A DNA stretch of 36,845 nt from Oscillospiraceae bacterium (lineage in GTDB: Bacteria > Bacillota > Clostridia > UMGS1883). Below, piece after piece: positions 6,805 to 16,381 of this stretch. Where the stretch lies: positions 1 to 36,845 of the forward strand of contig SVJW01000013.1 in the NCBI GenBank assembly GCA_015068735.1, given 5' to 3'. Each line of letters begins with the position of its first letter. Within the stretch, counting starts at the first letter, position 1. Both the position numbers and the translations under genes were made by a program. The notes below the pieces were generated by a model. It ran no database searches. It saw only the letters and a list, made by a program, of their open reading frames with translations, and was not told where the DNA came from.

Positions 6805-8031
6805 ATGCAAAAAGTTGAACTGCTGGCACCTGCCGGCAATTTATACAAACTTAAAATAGCTCTTAAATACGGTGCAGATGCCGTTTATATTGGTGGCGAA
6901 TGTTTTTCCCTCAGAACTGCGGCAGATAACTTTACTCCCGATGAAATGCGCGAGGGTATTGAATTTGCCCATAGTATGGGAAAAAAGGTTTATATTACCG
7001 CAAATATTATCCCCCATAACCGCGATTTAAAGGAAATGGAAGCATACTTTAAAGAAATTGCGGATATGGGTGCAGATGCAGTGATTATTTCCGATCTCGG
7101 AGCTTTTAACATCTGCAGAAGAGTAGCTCCCAGTCTTGAAATACATATCAGCACTCAGGCAAATAATACTAACTACGCAACCGTTCAGTCCTGGCACGAA
7201 ATGGGCGCAAAAAGAGTAGTGCTTGCCCGTGAAATGACACTTTCCGAAGTTCGTGAAATCCGTGACAATATCAGTAGTGACTGCGAGCTTGAAGCGTTTA
7301 TCCACGGAGCAATGTGTGTTTCATATTCAGGAAGATGCCTTCTCAGTAACTATATGACTGCTCGCGACAGTAACTATGGTGCGTGTTCGCATCCCTGCAG
7401 ATGGAATTACGCTCTTATGGAAGAAAAACGCCCCGGCGAATATCTTCCCGTTTACGAAAATGAGCGGGGAACATTCATTATGAATTCCAAGGATTTGTGT
7501 ATGATTGAGCACATTCCGGAAATTGTCGGAAGCGGAGTTTACTCCCTTAAAATAGAGGGTAGAGTAAAGAGCGAGTATTATGTGGCAACTATTATTGCTG
7601 CATACAGAAAAGCTATTGACGCCTACTATGAAGACCCCGAAAACTATGAGTTTAACCCCGTATGGCTTGAAGAAGTAAAAAAGGTCAGTCACCGTGATTA
7701 TTATACGGGTTTCTTTTTCGGTATTCCCGATACCGGCGCGCAGATCTACGGTTCAAGCTCGTATATAAGAACGTGCGATATAATCGGTATTGTTCTCGGT
7801 TATGATGAAGAAACAGGCCTTGCAAAAGTAACACAGAGAAACCGCTTCTTCCTCGGTGATGAAATAGAAATAATGCAGCCGGGAAAAGACTTTACCACTC
7901 AAAAGGTAGAAGTATTAAAAGACGAAAATATGAATGATGTTGAGGTTGCAAACCACGCAGCAATGACTCTTTATATAAAGACAGATGTACCGGTGGTTAA
8001 GGATGCAATGCTCAGAAAGAAGGCAGAGTGA
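6805..8031 (+). CDS. Peptidase U32-family protein, TrhP-like tRNA hydroxylation factor
   Basis: The 408-residue protein begins LLAPAGN (6-12) and carries the U32 signature EAFIHGAMCVSYSGRC (163-178). Cys171, Cys178, Cys194 or Cys198 and Cys232 fit the four cysteines that hold a [4Fe-4S] cluster in U32 relatives such as UbiU. A small C-terminal beta domain follows (about 330-405). Despite the name, family members mostly act in hydroxylation; TrhP makes 5-hydroxyuridine at tRNA U34 using prephenate. Being directly after a TrmR-like gene makes a wobble-uridine modification pair likely. Only one U32 gene is present, whereas B. subtilis has two. Confidence 0.85.
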   Translation: MQKVELLAPAGNLYKLKIALKYGADAVYIGGECFSLRTAADNFTPDEMREGIEFAHSMGKKVYITANIIPHNRDLKEMEAYFKEIADMGADAVIISDLGAFNICRRVAPSLEIHISTQANNTNYATVQSWHEMGAKRVVLAREMTLSEVREIRDNISSDCELEAFIHGAMCVSYSGRCLLSNYMTARDSNYGACSHPCRWNYALMEEKRPGEYLPVYENERGTFIMNSKDLCMIEHIPEIVGSGVYSLKIEGRVKSEYYVATIIAAYRKAIDAYYEDPENYEFNPVWLEEVKKVSHRDYYTGFFFGIPDTGAQIYGSSSYIRTCDIIGIVLGYDEETGLAKVTQRNRFFLGDEIEIMQPGKDFTTQKVEVLKDENMNDVEVANHAAMTLYIKTDVPVVKDAMLRKKAE

Positions 8032-8035
8032 TACC

Positions 8036-8542
8036 ATGCGTATTCTCGGAATTGACCCGGGTATTGCGATTGTAGGATACGGTGTTGTGGATAAAGAGGG
8101 AAACCGTTACAAAACCATAGCTTACGATGCAGTTACCACCAAGGCACATACTCCTCTTGAGGACAGACTTCAGAAAGTCTACGACGGAGTTTGCGAGATT
8201 ATAAAAGAATACAAGCCCGACGCAATGAGTATTGAAGAACTTTTCTTTAACAACAACGCAAAGACTGCGCTCACCGTAGGTCAGGCGAGAGGGGTAATAA
8301 TTCTTGCCGCTGTGCAGAATCATATTCCCGTGTATGAATATACTCCTTTGCAAGTTAAGCAGGCGCTTACCGGTTACGGTCGGGCAAGCAAAACCCAGAT
8401 TCAGCAAATGATGAAATCAATGCTTGGACTTACTGAAGTGCCAAAACCCGACGACGTTGCCGATGCTTTGGCAATTGCAGTATGCCATGGTAACAGCATG
8501 AGGTTTAATTCAATTAAACAGTTTGGAGGATTGGTATTGTGA
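8036..8542 (+). CDS. ruvC: Holliday junction resolvase RuvC
   Basis: The 168-residue protein has the four catalytic acids in the right places: Asp7 (ILGIDPG), Glu67 (SIEELF), Asp140 and Asp143 (DDVADALAIAVCH). It cuts Holliday junctions symmetrically during recombination repair. I chose the ATG at 8036, five bases after the U32 stop; the frame also runs open upstream. Its TGA overlaps the GTG start of ruvA, so the two are coupled. The ruvC-ruvA-ruvB order is common in Clostridia. Confidence 0.97.
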   Translation: MRILGIDPGIAIVGYGVVDKEGNRYKTIAYDAVTTKAHTPLEDRLQKVYDGVCEIIKEYKPDAMSIEELFFNNNAKTALTVGQARGVIILAAVQNHIPVYEYTPLQVKQALTGYGRASKTQIQQMMKSMLGLTEVPKPDDVADALAIAVCHGNSMRFNSIKQFGGLVL

Positions 8543-9144
8543 TATCCTTTTTGAACGGTGTAATAGCCGCAAAAAATGAAAGCGGTGTAATTATTGATGT
8601 GGGTGGCGTAGGCTACAACGTAAGTATGCCAGTAAGCGACATTGCAAAAATGGGCGGAATAGGTGACAATGTAAAGGTCTTTACACATTTTCATATAAGC
8701 GAAAATGCAGTAGGACTTTTTGGCTTCCTTACGAATGAACAGATTGAATATTTCAATAAACTTATTGCAATATCGGGTATTGGTCCCAAGGCGGCTGTTG
8801 CCGTACTGGGTACGCTTAGTGTACAGGATCTTGCATATGCAATTATTGCAGAAGACGTTAAGTCAATAACACGTGCTCCAGGTGTAGGACCGAAGGCAGC
8901 ACAGAGGATTATACTCGAACTTAAAGGAAAAATTGATACTCAGGATGCCGTGTCGGCTCCGTCAACAGCAAGTAATATTGCAGTTTCTTCTGTTCGTGCA
9001 GACACCGGTGCAGTTAATGCTCTTATTGCGCTTGGCGCATCTCCATCGGAGGCACAGAAAACCGTTATGCAGATCAGCGGTGACGGTATGAGTACAGAAG
9101 ATATTATTAAAGAGGCTTTAAGGAGAATGTCAAATGGAATTTGA
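8539..9144 (+). CDS. ruvA: Holliday junction branch-migration protein RuvA
   Basis: The 201-residue protein starts with GTG ([26 protein letters not shown], an OB fold). Two helix-hairpin-helix motifs ([14 protein letters not shown] and [19 protein letters not shown]) bind the junction, and a C-terminal domain III (about 150-200) contacts RuvB. RuvA tetramers hold the four-way junction and load RuvB. TTTGGAGGA provides the ribosome site. It overlaps ruvC by 4 bases and ruvB by 11. Confidence 0.97.
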   Translation: MISFLNGVIAAKNESGVIIDVGGVGYNVSMPVSDIAKMGGIGDNVKVFTHFHISENAVGLFGFLTNEQIEYFNKLIAISGIGPKAAVAVLGTLSVQDLAYAIIAEDVKSITRAPGVGPKAAQRIILELKGKIDTQDAVSAPSTASNIAVSSVRADTGAVNALIALGASPSEAQKTVMQISGDGMSTEDIIKEALRRMSNGI

Positions 9145-10165
9145 TGAAAGAATAATCTCAAGCAGACAACTTGACGGTGACAGCGATGCCGAGTATTCCA
9201 TAAGACCTAAGACCATGGAAGAATACATCGGTCAGGATAAGGTAAAAGACAGCCTGAAAATTTATATTGATGCGGCTCTTCAGCGTCACGAAGCCCTCGA
9301 CCATTGCCTTTTATACGGGCCTCCGGGACTTGGTAAAACCACTCTTGCATCCATAATTGCTAATGAAATGGGTGTGAATATCCGTGTCACAAGCGGTCCT
9401 GCAATTGAAAAACCAATGGATCTTGCGGCTATACTTACAAACCTTGGGCCTCAGGATGTATTGTTTATTGATGAAATTCATCGACTGTCCCGTGCCGTGG
9501 AGGAAATTCTCTATCCTGCAATGGAAGATTTTTCTCTCGATATAATAATAGGAAAGGGACCCAGCGCTCAGTCGGTAAGACTTAGTTTGCCGCCATTTAC
9601 ATTGGTTGGCGCAACAACCCGTGCAGGACTTCTCTCAGCACCGCTTCGTGACAGGTTCGGTGTTATTTCAAGACTTGAGCTTTATACAAAGGAAGATCTG
9701 ACAACAATCGTTACAAGAAGTGCACAGATAATGAATGTTGACATTGCTCCGGAGGGGGCAGCGGAGATTGCGTCCCGTTCAAGAGGAACTCCCAGAATTG
9801 CCAACAGACTTTTAAGAAGAGTTCGTGACTTTGCACAGGTTTGTGCAGACGGACAGATTACAAAAGAAGTTGCCGATAAGGCTCTTAAAATGCTTGAAAT
9901 CGACAACCTTGGTCTTGATGCAACCGATAAAAAGATGCTTACTTCCATTATATACAATTTTGGCGGTGGTCCTGTCGGACTTGATACCCTTGCCGCAACA
10001 ATCGGTGAGGATTCATCAGCAATTGAGGATGTTTATGAGCCGTACCTTCTTCAGCTTGGTTTTATAAACCGTACGCCAAGGGGAAGATGTGTTACAAAAC
10101 AGGTTTATGAGCATTACGGAATTGCTTTGCCGGATAGCGGAAACAAGCAAATTAGTTGGGAATAA
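9134..10165 (+). CDS. ruvB: Holliday junction branch-migration ATPase RuvB
   Basis: The 343-residue AAA+ motor has Walker [10 protein letters not shown], Walker B FIDEIH, the sensor region [18 protein letters not shown] and a C-terminal winged helix ending in the family hallmark TPRGRCVT. Length is typical. It drives branch migration with RuvA. ATG lies inside the end of ruvA with AAGGAGA 7 bases before. No terminator separates it from the amidase gene, but that gene has its own promoter, so ruvB probably ends the operon. Confidence 0.98.
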   Translation: MEFDERIISSRQLDGDSDAEYSIRPKTMEEYIGQDKVKDSLKIYIDAALQRHEALDHCLLYGPPGLGKTTLASIIANEMGVNIRVTSGPAIEKPMDLAAILTNLGPQDVLFIDEIHRLSRAVEEILYPAMEDFSLDIIIGKGPSAQSVRLSLPPFTLVGATTRAGLLSAPLRDRFGVISRLELYTKEDLTTIVTRSAQIMNVDIAPEGAAEIASRSRGTPRIANRLLRRVRDFAQVCADGQITKEVADKALKMLEIDNLGLDATDKKMLTSIIYNFGGGPVGLDTLAATIGEDSSAIEDVYEPYLLQLGFINRTPRGRCVTKQVYEHYGIALPDSGNKQISWE

Positions 10166-10173
10166 ATACCAAT

Positions 10174-10225
10174 TGTTACAATTTTGTTACAAATGATAAA
10201 ATCAGGCAGGATTTTGACTTATAAT
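10174..10225 (+). promoter_or_regulatory. WalR-type box and promoter of the amidase gene
   Basis: TGTTAC (10174-10179), five bases, TGTTAC (10185-10190) matches the published WalR consensus TGTWAH-N5-TGTWAH fully. Downstream is a perfect -10, TATAAT (10220-10225); 17 bp before it the -35 position reads TAAAAT (10197-10202), which is poor. A weak -35 behind an activator box is what a WalR-activated promoter would look like. Box and target gene (a wall amidase) both fit the WalRK regulon. Binding is inference. Confidence 0.65.
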
Positions 10226-10255
10226 GTCGAATGTTGCTTTGAAAGGGGTGTAATT

Positions 10256-11968
10256 GTGAAGAAATTTCTTTTCATAACTGCGTTTGTGATCATAATGATA
10301 TTTTCTTTTATGAATGTAAGCGCAGAGCAGATTTATTATAATGATGAATATCATACTTACGATGCCGGTGTCATCGGATTGAAAGTTGACGGAGAAACCC
10401 TGGAAAATCTTCCAATGTACCCTGTTATAATCAACAATTACACCATGGTTCCTGTGCGTGAAGTTTTTGAGGCGTTGGGGAGTAAAGTAATTTGGCACGA
10501 CGACACTTGTCAGGTTGAAGTTGCAGATAACGGAGTTTCCGTATTTGTAAAAATCGGAGACAGGAATACCACTATTAACGGACAAGTTGTTCCTATTGCA
10601 GCTGAGCAGCCGTTACCAATGCTCATAGGAAAAACTCCTGCAGAACTTAAATCTATGGTTCCGGTAAGGTTTGTAGCGGAAAAACTTGGTTACAAAGTTG
10701 ATTGGGATGATGTTACAAGAACTGTTTTAATCAGCAGACCGAATACCGGTGAAGACGATGAAATAATAGGGGATATAGTATACGATGACGAAGTTGAAAT
10801 CCCTGAAAAAGATGGTGTTTTTGGAAAAATTCATGCAAAGACAGATGCTGATTATGACTATATCTACATTCCTGCAAAGACCGGTATGTCTCCCAAAATA
10901 ACTCGTTACGCAAATCCTGATAGGGTTGTTCTTGATTTTAAAGGAGCTTCTTTTGACAGTGTTGGAGGAAGTGTGACAGTAAACGGTAACTGTGTTGATA
11001 CCGTGAGATATTCAAACCACGAAACTGTAGCAAGGGTTGTGCTTGACATCTCAGACAATACTCAGGTTATGGTTATGTCGGATGCTGAGGGTATACTCGT
11101 TCGTGCAGAATGTTCTGCAAACGAGCAGATAATGTATGATGCATTCTCAGGAAGAGTTTATTTTGATAAAACATATGCCGGCAACGGTAAATCCGTCAAC
11201 AACGGATATAGTGTTACATTTTCAAATCTTAAACTGGAAAACCAGACTATAAAGATACACGATTCAAACATATATGAAATCATTATTGCAAATTCGGCAA
11301 GCGGTTGCAGTGTTACAGTAGACGGTAGCAAAAAACTTGCGTATACTGCTGAAAAAGGCTTCTTCAAAAGCGACAGTCCCGTTGTGGAAGATAAACCGAT
11401 TTTCAGACCCGAGGGAGACAGAGTGATTGTGATTGATGCAGGTCACGGCGGATCAGACCCCGGAGCTCTCGGTAAAAACAGTAACGGTAAAATTGTAGCA
11501 GAAGAAAGTAAAATCAATCTGAAAATTGCACTTCTTGTCGGAAAAAAACTTGAAGCAAGCGGAATAGAAGTAGTTTACACCCGTGATGATGATTCATATG
11601 TAAAACTTCAGGAGAGAAGCGAACTTGCAAACGAAATTGAATGTGATTTATTCGTAAGTATTCATTGTAATTCCATAGAGAATTCTTCTATAAACGGCAC
11701 ACAGGTTTATTATCATCCTGCATCGGAAACAGGAACTGAGCTTGCAGAAAATATTTACGATGAATTAGTTGACAGAACAGGGCTTTCGCCAAAAAATTTG
11801 CAGAATGGTTCTCACCTTTATGTAATAAGGACAACTGTAAGTCCTGCAGTTCTTGTTGAAACTGCATTTATAAGCAATGCAAATGACCGTAATTATCTTT
11901 TAAGCTCAGATGGACAGGAGACAATTGCAGAGTCAATTTATCAAGGTATTATGAAAACTCTTGACTAA
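10256..11968 (+). CDS. N-acetylmuramoyl-L-alanine amidase (Amidase_3) with copper amine oxidase N-like and AMIN domains
   Basis: The 570-residue secreted protein has a signal peptide (1-23, cut near VSA/EQ), a copper amine oxidase N-like stalk domain (about 33-165, NNYTMVPVREVFEALGSKV and MVPVRFVAEKLGYKVDW), an AMIN-type domain (about 200-290), and a zinc amidase domain (388-570). Zinc ligands are His397 (DAGHGG), Glu417 (EESKINL) and His470 (SIHCN); the catalytic Glu is Glu535 (VLVETAF). It cleaves the amide between muramic acid and the stem peptide. I chose GTG 10256, preceded by GAAAGGGGTG and a signal peptide, over upstream in-frame codons at 10184. The first two domains probably bind the wall. 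Confidence 0.92.
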   Translation: MKKFLFITAFVIIMIFSFMNVSAEQIYYNDEYHTYDAGVIGLKVDGETLENLPMYPVIINNYTMVPVREVFEALGSKVIWHDDTCQVEVADNGVSVFVKIGDRNTTINGQVVPIAAEQPLPMLIGKTPAELKSMVPVRFVAEKLGYKVDWDDVTRTVLISRPNTGEDDEIIGDIVYDDEVEIPEKDGVFGKIHAKTDADYDYIYIPAKTGMSPKITRYANPDRVVLDFKGASFDSVGGSVTVNGNCVDTVRYSNHETVARVVLDISDNTQVMVMSDAEGILVRAECSANEQIMYDAFSGRVYFDKTYAGNGKSVNNGYSVTFSNLKLENQTIKIHDSNIYEIIIANSASGCSVTVDGSKKLAYTAEKGFFKSDSPVVEDKPIFRPEGDRVIVIDAGHGGSDPGALGKNSNGKIVAEESKINLKIALLVGKKLEASGIEVVYTRDDDSYVKLQERSELANEIECDLFVSIHCNSIENSSINGTQVYYHPASETGTELAENIYDELVDRTGLSPKNLQNGSHLYVIRTTVSPAVLVETAFISNANDRNYLLSSDGQETIAESIYQGIMKTLD

Positions 11969-11970
11969 TA

Positions 11971-12001
11971 AAAAAAGCATACCTCTTGGTATGCTTTTTT
12001 T
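11971..12001 (+). terminator. Rho-independent terminator after the amidase
   Basis: 13-bp stem (11971-11983 with 11988-12000), loop TCTT, ending in a run of T. Confidence 0.88.
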
Positions 12002-12050
12002 ATGCGAAAATAGTAAAATTTTTCTTGAAAATAATGTTGCTGTGTGGTAT

Positions 12051-12062
12051 CCTAATATTAGG
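12051..12062. promoter_or_regulatory. CCTAATATTAGG palindrome before the SLH gene
   Basis: Perfect 12-bp palindrome 44 bases before the SLH-protein start. No clean -35/-10 pair was found around it. It may be an operator or part of the promoter; function unknown. Confidence 0.3.
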
Positions 12063-12105
12063 TATATTTTGAAATAATATATTTACCTGAAAGGATGGTA
12101 TGAAA

Positions 12106-14517
12106 ATGAAAAAAAGAATTTTCAGTGTTGTATTGTCGCTGGTGCTTGTTTTGGCGTCAATTGCAACAGCATTTGCGGCTCCGATTGATATTGAAGACGC
12201 AGCTGACATTGTTTATGAAGGAAATAAGCCTTTTATACTTGCTGAGAAAATTCTCGATGAGTTAAACGAAGATAAAGAGGCTGATATTTTCGACCAGGAG
12301 AGTCATGTTAATCAGTTTAATGCAATAGAGTCTCTTAACGTAAATCTGGCGACATTAATTCCCGATGACCTTGATGATGCTATAAATCATTTGACAGCCA
12401 ATATGTCTGATGTTCAAAAAATGTATCTCTATGCACAGGTAAAGGCAGAAAGTGATTCTGCTTTCAAATCCAGACTTGATGCTGTTGATCCTGTAGGCGG
12501 ACTTCCTCTTAAAGAGTCATTTGGACTGCTTGATAATTACATAGAAGATATGAAGGTTTTCTTTAATGATGAAAACATTAATGTAGATCTCTATAATGGT
12601 GACCCGGCTGTTCAGCAGAGCGCAAGAGCAATTGTTGCAGAGCCTTTAATTGCAATTCTTAAGATTATGTTTGCTCAGGACGGTACTGCAGACAATACTT
12701 CCGAATATACAGAATCCGGCAAGTATATGAGAGAAAACTATCTCAAGGAATTTATCGCAAATGACAGAGCAAAGAAAACTCTCTCAGTTCTTTTCGGTGC
12801 TGAACTTACCGAGGAAATCGTAAAGGACAGCTTCCTTTCTGATGTTGAAAACAACAATCAGCAGAGTGGAACTATCGGTATCGTTCACCATGTTAAGAAG
12901 TATCTTATAGAAGACGCCCCTGCAATCCGTAATCTGAAGGAAGCTATTGAAAACGAAATATTGGTTGCAGACGGTGAAACTTCTGTTAACGCATCTTTTG
13001 ATGTAATAGGTGAGCTTGTAACAAGTGCTTATGAGCATGATGCTAATGCATCCGACAACCTTAAAGCACAGGTAAAAATGCTTATGGGCGACGGAAACCA
13101 GGCAGGTTTACTTGAACTTATGATTAGCGCTGTGGATGACGATGATTACACAGTTTCTAATATTTGGATCAACTTGTTCCTTAGTGAATTTGTTCAGATG
13201 GAAATTTCCCCGTCTCGTAAACTTACTACTGTAAATGCTGTAAATCCTGAAGTAAGAGAAAGAGAAATCAGAAATGGTTCAAATGTAGCGTTTAAAAACG
13301 AAAATGTTTCGGATTTTGGTATAACTGACGGAAAAATGAATTTCAGAACCGGTAAATTCTTCCTCAGATTTTTCGCTGAAGATCCTGCACATCCCGGAAC
13401 TTATGCTGAAAGTAACTTTATTTCATGTGATGAAAACGGTAAAATAACAGTTGACAGAGATCCTTCTCAGCCTGATGAATACAAGGCGTTTATTACAATG
13501 TACCGTGCCGATTATCAGGCAGATGATTCTACCTTCATTGAATCCTATCCTGTCACTGTTGTAAATCCGAGAGAATCCTCCGGTGGCGGTGGAAGCGCTA
13601 AGGTATTCCTCAGATATGAAACAAACGGTGGCGAGCCTATCAGCAGCACATCTCATACAAGAGGCACAACGGTTCAGCTTACTGTAGTTCCTGTAAGAGA
13701 AGGCTACATCTTCACAGGTTGGTACAGCGATCCTGAACTTACAAACAAGATTGAAACGGTTGTAATGGATGCAACCAAGACTGTATATGCAGGCTGGAAG
13801 AAGGACGGAAGCCAGGTAGTAAGTAAGGTTGATGTTCCCGAGCAGCTTAACGGCGAAGACCACTTTGCATACGTTGTAGGTTATCCCGACGGTAGTGTTC
13901 GTCCGCAGGCAAATATAACCCGTGCTGAAACAGTTACAATTCTCTTCAGACTTCTTAAGGATGATGTGAGAAATGCAAACCTTACAACAGCAAATGTATT
14001 TACTGATGTAAACGACGGTGACTGGTATAACACTGCAGTTTCTACTCTTGCAGCTCTCGGCATTGTAAATGGACGCACGGAAACAGAATTTATGCCTAAT
14101 GAGTATATTACAAGAGCAGAATTTGCTACAATCTTTGCAAGATTCTCTGAGTATAATTATACTGTAGATGATGAGTTCAGAGATATTGCCGGACATTGGG
14201 CTAAAGACTATATTAACGAGGCTGCTGCATACGGCTGGATTGCAGGTTATGAAGACAACACATTCAGACCTGACAACAGAATTACCCGTGCAGAAGCTAT
14301 GACTCTCATTAACAGAGTTCTTAAGCGTAATCCTGAAACTGCAAATGACCTTCTTACAGGTATGACAGTATGGACAGATAATACCAACACATCAGCATGG
14401 TATTATATAGCTGTACAGGAAGCTACAAACAGTCATAAGTATGTTATGAAGGATAAGTCTTACGAACAGTGGACAGAACTTACAGAAAACAGAGATTGGA
14501 CAACATTTGAAAAATAA
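12106..14517 (+). CDS. Secreted S-layer-homology (SLH) protein with InlB B-repeat
   Basis: The 803-residue protein has a signal peptide (about 1-24, ending AFAA), a large acidic, mostly helical region of unknown function (about 25-490), a Gly-rich linker (SSGGGGSAK), one InlB B-repeat/Flg_new domain (about 499-565, with EGYIFTGWYSD and YAGWKK) and three SLH domains (about 585-745: YPDGSVRPQANITRAE; FTDVNDGDWY ... YITRAEFATIFARF; FRDIAGHWAKDYI ... RITRAEAMTLINRVL). SLH triplets bind pyruvylated wall polysaccharide, so this protein is displayed on the cell surface. AAGGAT lies 9 bases before ATG 12106 and only 3 before the in-frame ATG 12100, so I prefer 12106. The gene stands alone between terminators. 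The N-terminal region has no family I recognise. Confidence 0.88.
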   Translation: MKKRIFSVVLSLVLVLASIATAFAAPIDIEDAADIVYEGNKPFILAEKILDELNEDKEADIFDQESHVNQFNAIESLNVNLATLIPDDLDDAINHLTANMSDVQKMYLYAQVKAESDSAFKSRLDAVDPVGGLPLKESFGLLDNYIEDMKVFFNDENINVDLYNGDPAVQQSARAIVAEPLIAILKIMFAQDGTADNTSEYTESGKYMRENYLKEFIANDRAKKTLSVLFGAELTEEIVKDSFLSDVENNNQQSGTIGIVHHVKKYLIEDAPAIRNLKEAIENEILVADGETSVNASFDVIGELVTSAYEHDANASDNLKAQVKMLMGDGNQAGLLELMISAVDDDDYTVSNIWINLFLSEFVQMEISPSRKLTTVNAVNPEVREREIRNGSNVAFKNENVSDFGITDGKMNFRTGKFFLRFFAEDPAHPGTYAESNFISCDENGKITVDRDPSQPDEYKAFITMYRADYQADDSTFIESYPVTVVNPRESSGGGGSAKVFLRYETNGGEPISSTSHTRGTTVQLTVVPVREGYIFTGWYSDPELTNKIETVVMDATKTVYAGWKKDGSQVVSKVDVPEQLNGEDHFAYVVGYPDGSVRPQANITRAETVTILFRLLKDDVRNANLTTANVFTDVNDGDWYNTAVSTLAALGIVNGRTETEFMPNEYITRAEFATIFARFSEYNYTVDDEFRDIAGHWAKDYINEAAAYGWIAGYEDNTFRPDNRITRAEAMTLINRVLKRNPETANDLLTGMTVWTDNTNTSAWYYIAVQEATNSHKYVMKDKSYEQWTELTENRDWTTFEK

Positions 14518-14522
14518 TAACC

Positions 14523-14556
14523 AAAAAGTCCGGGTGGATTTCCACCCGGACTTTTT
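14523..14556 (+). terminator. Terminator of the SLH gene
   Basis: 16-bp GC-rich stem (14523-14538 with 14541-14556) with T run; only six bases after the stop codon. Confidence 0.92.
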
Positions 14557-14560
14557 GTGT

Positions 14561-14607
14561 AAGAAAAAAGGGTGTGGCAAAACGATTTCGTTTTGCCACA
14601 CCCTTTT
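14561..14607 (-). terminator. Terminator of the cdaA-cdaR unit
   Basis: 20-bp perfect stem (14566-14585 with 14588-14607) with a 2-base loop. On the minus strand it ends in a T run (complement of 14564-14569). It stands back to back with the plus-strand SLH terminator. Confidence 0.88.
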
Positions 14608-14621
14608 AATCTGTATAAATC

Positions 14622-15545
14622 TTATTCAAAGAAGCTTGAATCAATTTTAATTTCAACCTGCTTGCTGTCTTCATTAACTTTGATTCCATAAGGAAGATAT
14701 AGTCTTAATTTAACTGTGGAATTTTCATCATATTGTGTTAAATCCAGGTTTTCCGTTTTGATATATGATATAGCATCAATGGTTTCGGCATCACCGTAAA
14801 TATCAATATCGTATTTTTCAGGGAGAGTTATTTCTTTTCCGGAGTCCATTGGAATTATAACTGGAACGGTTTTTTCATCAAGATAAGAAAACATAATGTC
14901 TATGTTTGAAGGCGTAAAACTTACCTTCTCACTATCTAAAACATTTCCATCCTTATCGTATAAAACCAAATCTCTTTCTTTAATTTCAATACGGTCATCA
15001 AGAATTAGATGCTCTGTTTTTATGGAGTAAATCTCATCGAAAATACTTTTCGGTGCAGAAACTTTAACTGTGTCAGAACTTAGCCTATAGCCGTTATAAG
15101 CTATATACTGATTATCTAAATCCGCTTCTACGTTGAACGAACCGGTAAGAATAGGCTCTACAACAACTTTAATATCTTTTGCTTTAACGTAGTATGTTGC
15201 ATCCGCTCCGTCATCCGATACTACATTGGCAGGCAAGTAGTATGTTCCGCTTTTACTTATGGAAGAAATATTAACATATGCTGATAGGGATCTCCTCGTC
15301 TGTGTGGCGAGAGTAAGTCTTCGTGCAGTTACTTTTACATCAACACTGTCCTTTGAAATGTATTGGATGGACAGCCCCTTTTTTTCCAATCGGTCTAATT
15401 GTTCATCGGTGATGGTAACGGGAACGTCATCAACCGTTTTTGTCATAGTCGGATTTTCAAAATAGGAAACGTAAAACCAAAGTATGACCGCCAAAGACGT
15501 ACAAATGATTTTCATTATGAGCTTTTCGCGTTTTATTTTTTCCAT
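14622..15545 (-). CDS. cdaR: YbbR-domain protein CdaR, regulator of diadenylate cyclase
   Basis: The 307-residue protein has one N-terminal membrane anchor (about 10-28, KIICTSLAVILWFYVSY) followed by repeated YbbR-type beta domains facing outside (for example VPVTITDE, VKVTARRL, KTVPVIIPMD). In Bacillus and relatives CdaR binds and modulates the c-di-AMP synthase CdaA and is encoded just after it, as here, with a 13-base overlap. I chose ATG 15545, which has GGAGATG 7 bases upstream. In many Bacillota glmM follows cdaR; here a strong terminator does. Confidence 0.88.
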   Translation of the reverse strand: MEKIKREKLIMKIICTSLAVILWFYVSYFENPTMTKTVDDVPVTITDEQLDRLEKKGLSIQYISKDSVDVKVTARRLTLATQTRRSLSAYVNISSISKSGTYYLPANVVSDDGADATYYVKAKDIKVVVEPILTGSFNVEADLDNQYIAYNGYRLSSDTVKVSAPKSIFDEIYSIKTEHLILDDRIEIKERDLVLYDKDGNVLDSEKVSFTPSNIDIMFSYLDEKTVPVIIPMDSGKEITLPEKYDIDIYGDAETIDAISYIKTENLDLTQYDENSTVKLRLYLPYGIKVNEDSKQVEIKIDSSFFE

Positions 15546-16381
15546 TTTAACATCTCCTTCCATTTACTGAATATATTATCAGAATTGTCAGAAGAGTCAG
15601 ATGACAGAACTTTTGTAATTACTTTTTTTAATGTATCTTCTGTATAGTTTCGGCTCATATCACCGTTTAAAGTGAAACTGATTTTTCCTGTTTCTTCACT
15701 TACAACGATAATAGCTGCGTCGGAACTTTCAGACAATCCGAGTGCTGCACGGTGGCGTGTTCCAAATTCACGGCTTAGCGTTTCGTTTTGAGTAAGTGGA
15801 AGAATACATCTTGCTGCGACGATTTTATTATCCCTTACTATTACTGCTCCGTCATGAAGCGGTGTATTGGGAATAAAAATATTTATAAGTAATTCGCTGG
15901 ATATATCCGAGTTTAATTCACACCCGGTACGTACAATATCGCCAATCTTTGTTTTTCTCTCCAAAACGATGAGCGCTCCGATGCGTTTGCTTGAAAGAGC
16001 AACTGCTGCAGAGGCAATTTCGTTTGCAACAAGTTCTGCGGAGTTGTTTTCTTCTTGTGTGAACAGGGAAGAGAAGTTGGTTCTTCCCACTTTCTCAAGC
16101 GCCCTTCTAAGCTCAGGTTGGAATATAACAATAAAAGCAATGAAGGCAAATTGCATAAGATTACGCAATAAGTAATTGATAGTGTTAAGTTGTAAAAGAT
16201 TGCTTATCCATGTGAAAATAAGCAGAAGTATGATACCTTTTATCAAAGTACCGGCTCTTGTTTCTCGCACAAATTTAGAAAGCATATAAAAGAGGTATGC
16301 AACTATTACCACATCAAGTAAGTCTGTAATACTCAATGTGCGCAAGAAAACAGGTAAATTGCTTAAAGAAGTTTCAAACAA
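15533..16381 (-). CDS. cdaA: Diadenylate cyclase CdaA
   Basis: The 282-residue membrane enzyme has three N-terminal helices (about 20-38, 47-64, 70-88), the family's IVIFQPELRRALEKVGR (84-100), and a DAC domain with its two signature motifs, DGA (177-179 in PLHDGAVIV) and RHR (209-211 in GTRHRAALG). It makes c-di-AMP from two ATP, a messenger for potassium and osmotic balance and wall homeostasis. No ATG is available near the N-terminus; TTG at 16381 has AGGTGG 9 bases upstream, while TTG 16390 abuts that site. The C-terminal tail is Ser/Asp-rich. Confidence 0.93.
   Translation of the reverse strand: MFETSLSNLPVFLRTLSITDLLDVVIVAYLFYMLSKFVRETRAGTLIKGIILLLIFTWISNLLQLNTINYLLRNLMQFAFIAFIVIFQPELRRALEKVGRTNFSSLFTQEENNSAELVANEIASAAVALSSKRIGALIVLERKTKIGDIVRTGCELNSDISSELLINIFIPNTPLHDGAVIVRDNKIVAARCILPLTQNETLSREFGTRHRAALGLSESSDAAIIVVSEETGKISFTLNGDMSRNYTEDTLKKVITKVLSSDSSDNSDNIFSKWKEMLKWKK

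Noticed and set aside
10226..10255. c-di-AMP (ydaO-type) riboswitch before the wall amidase
   Set aside because: Only about 25 bases lie between the predicted transcript start and the GTG start.
13423..14196. Minus-strand open frame (257 codons) inside the SLH gene
   Set aside because: It lies fully opposite the InlB and SLH domains and is Cys/Ile-rich with no motif.
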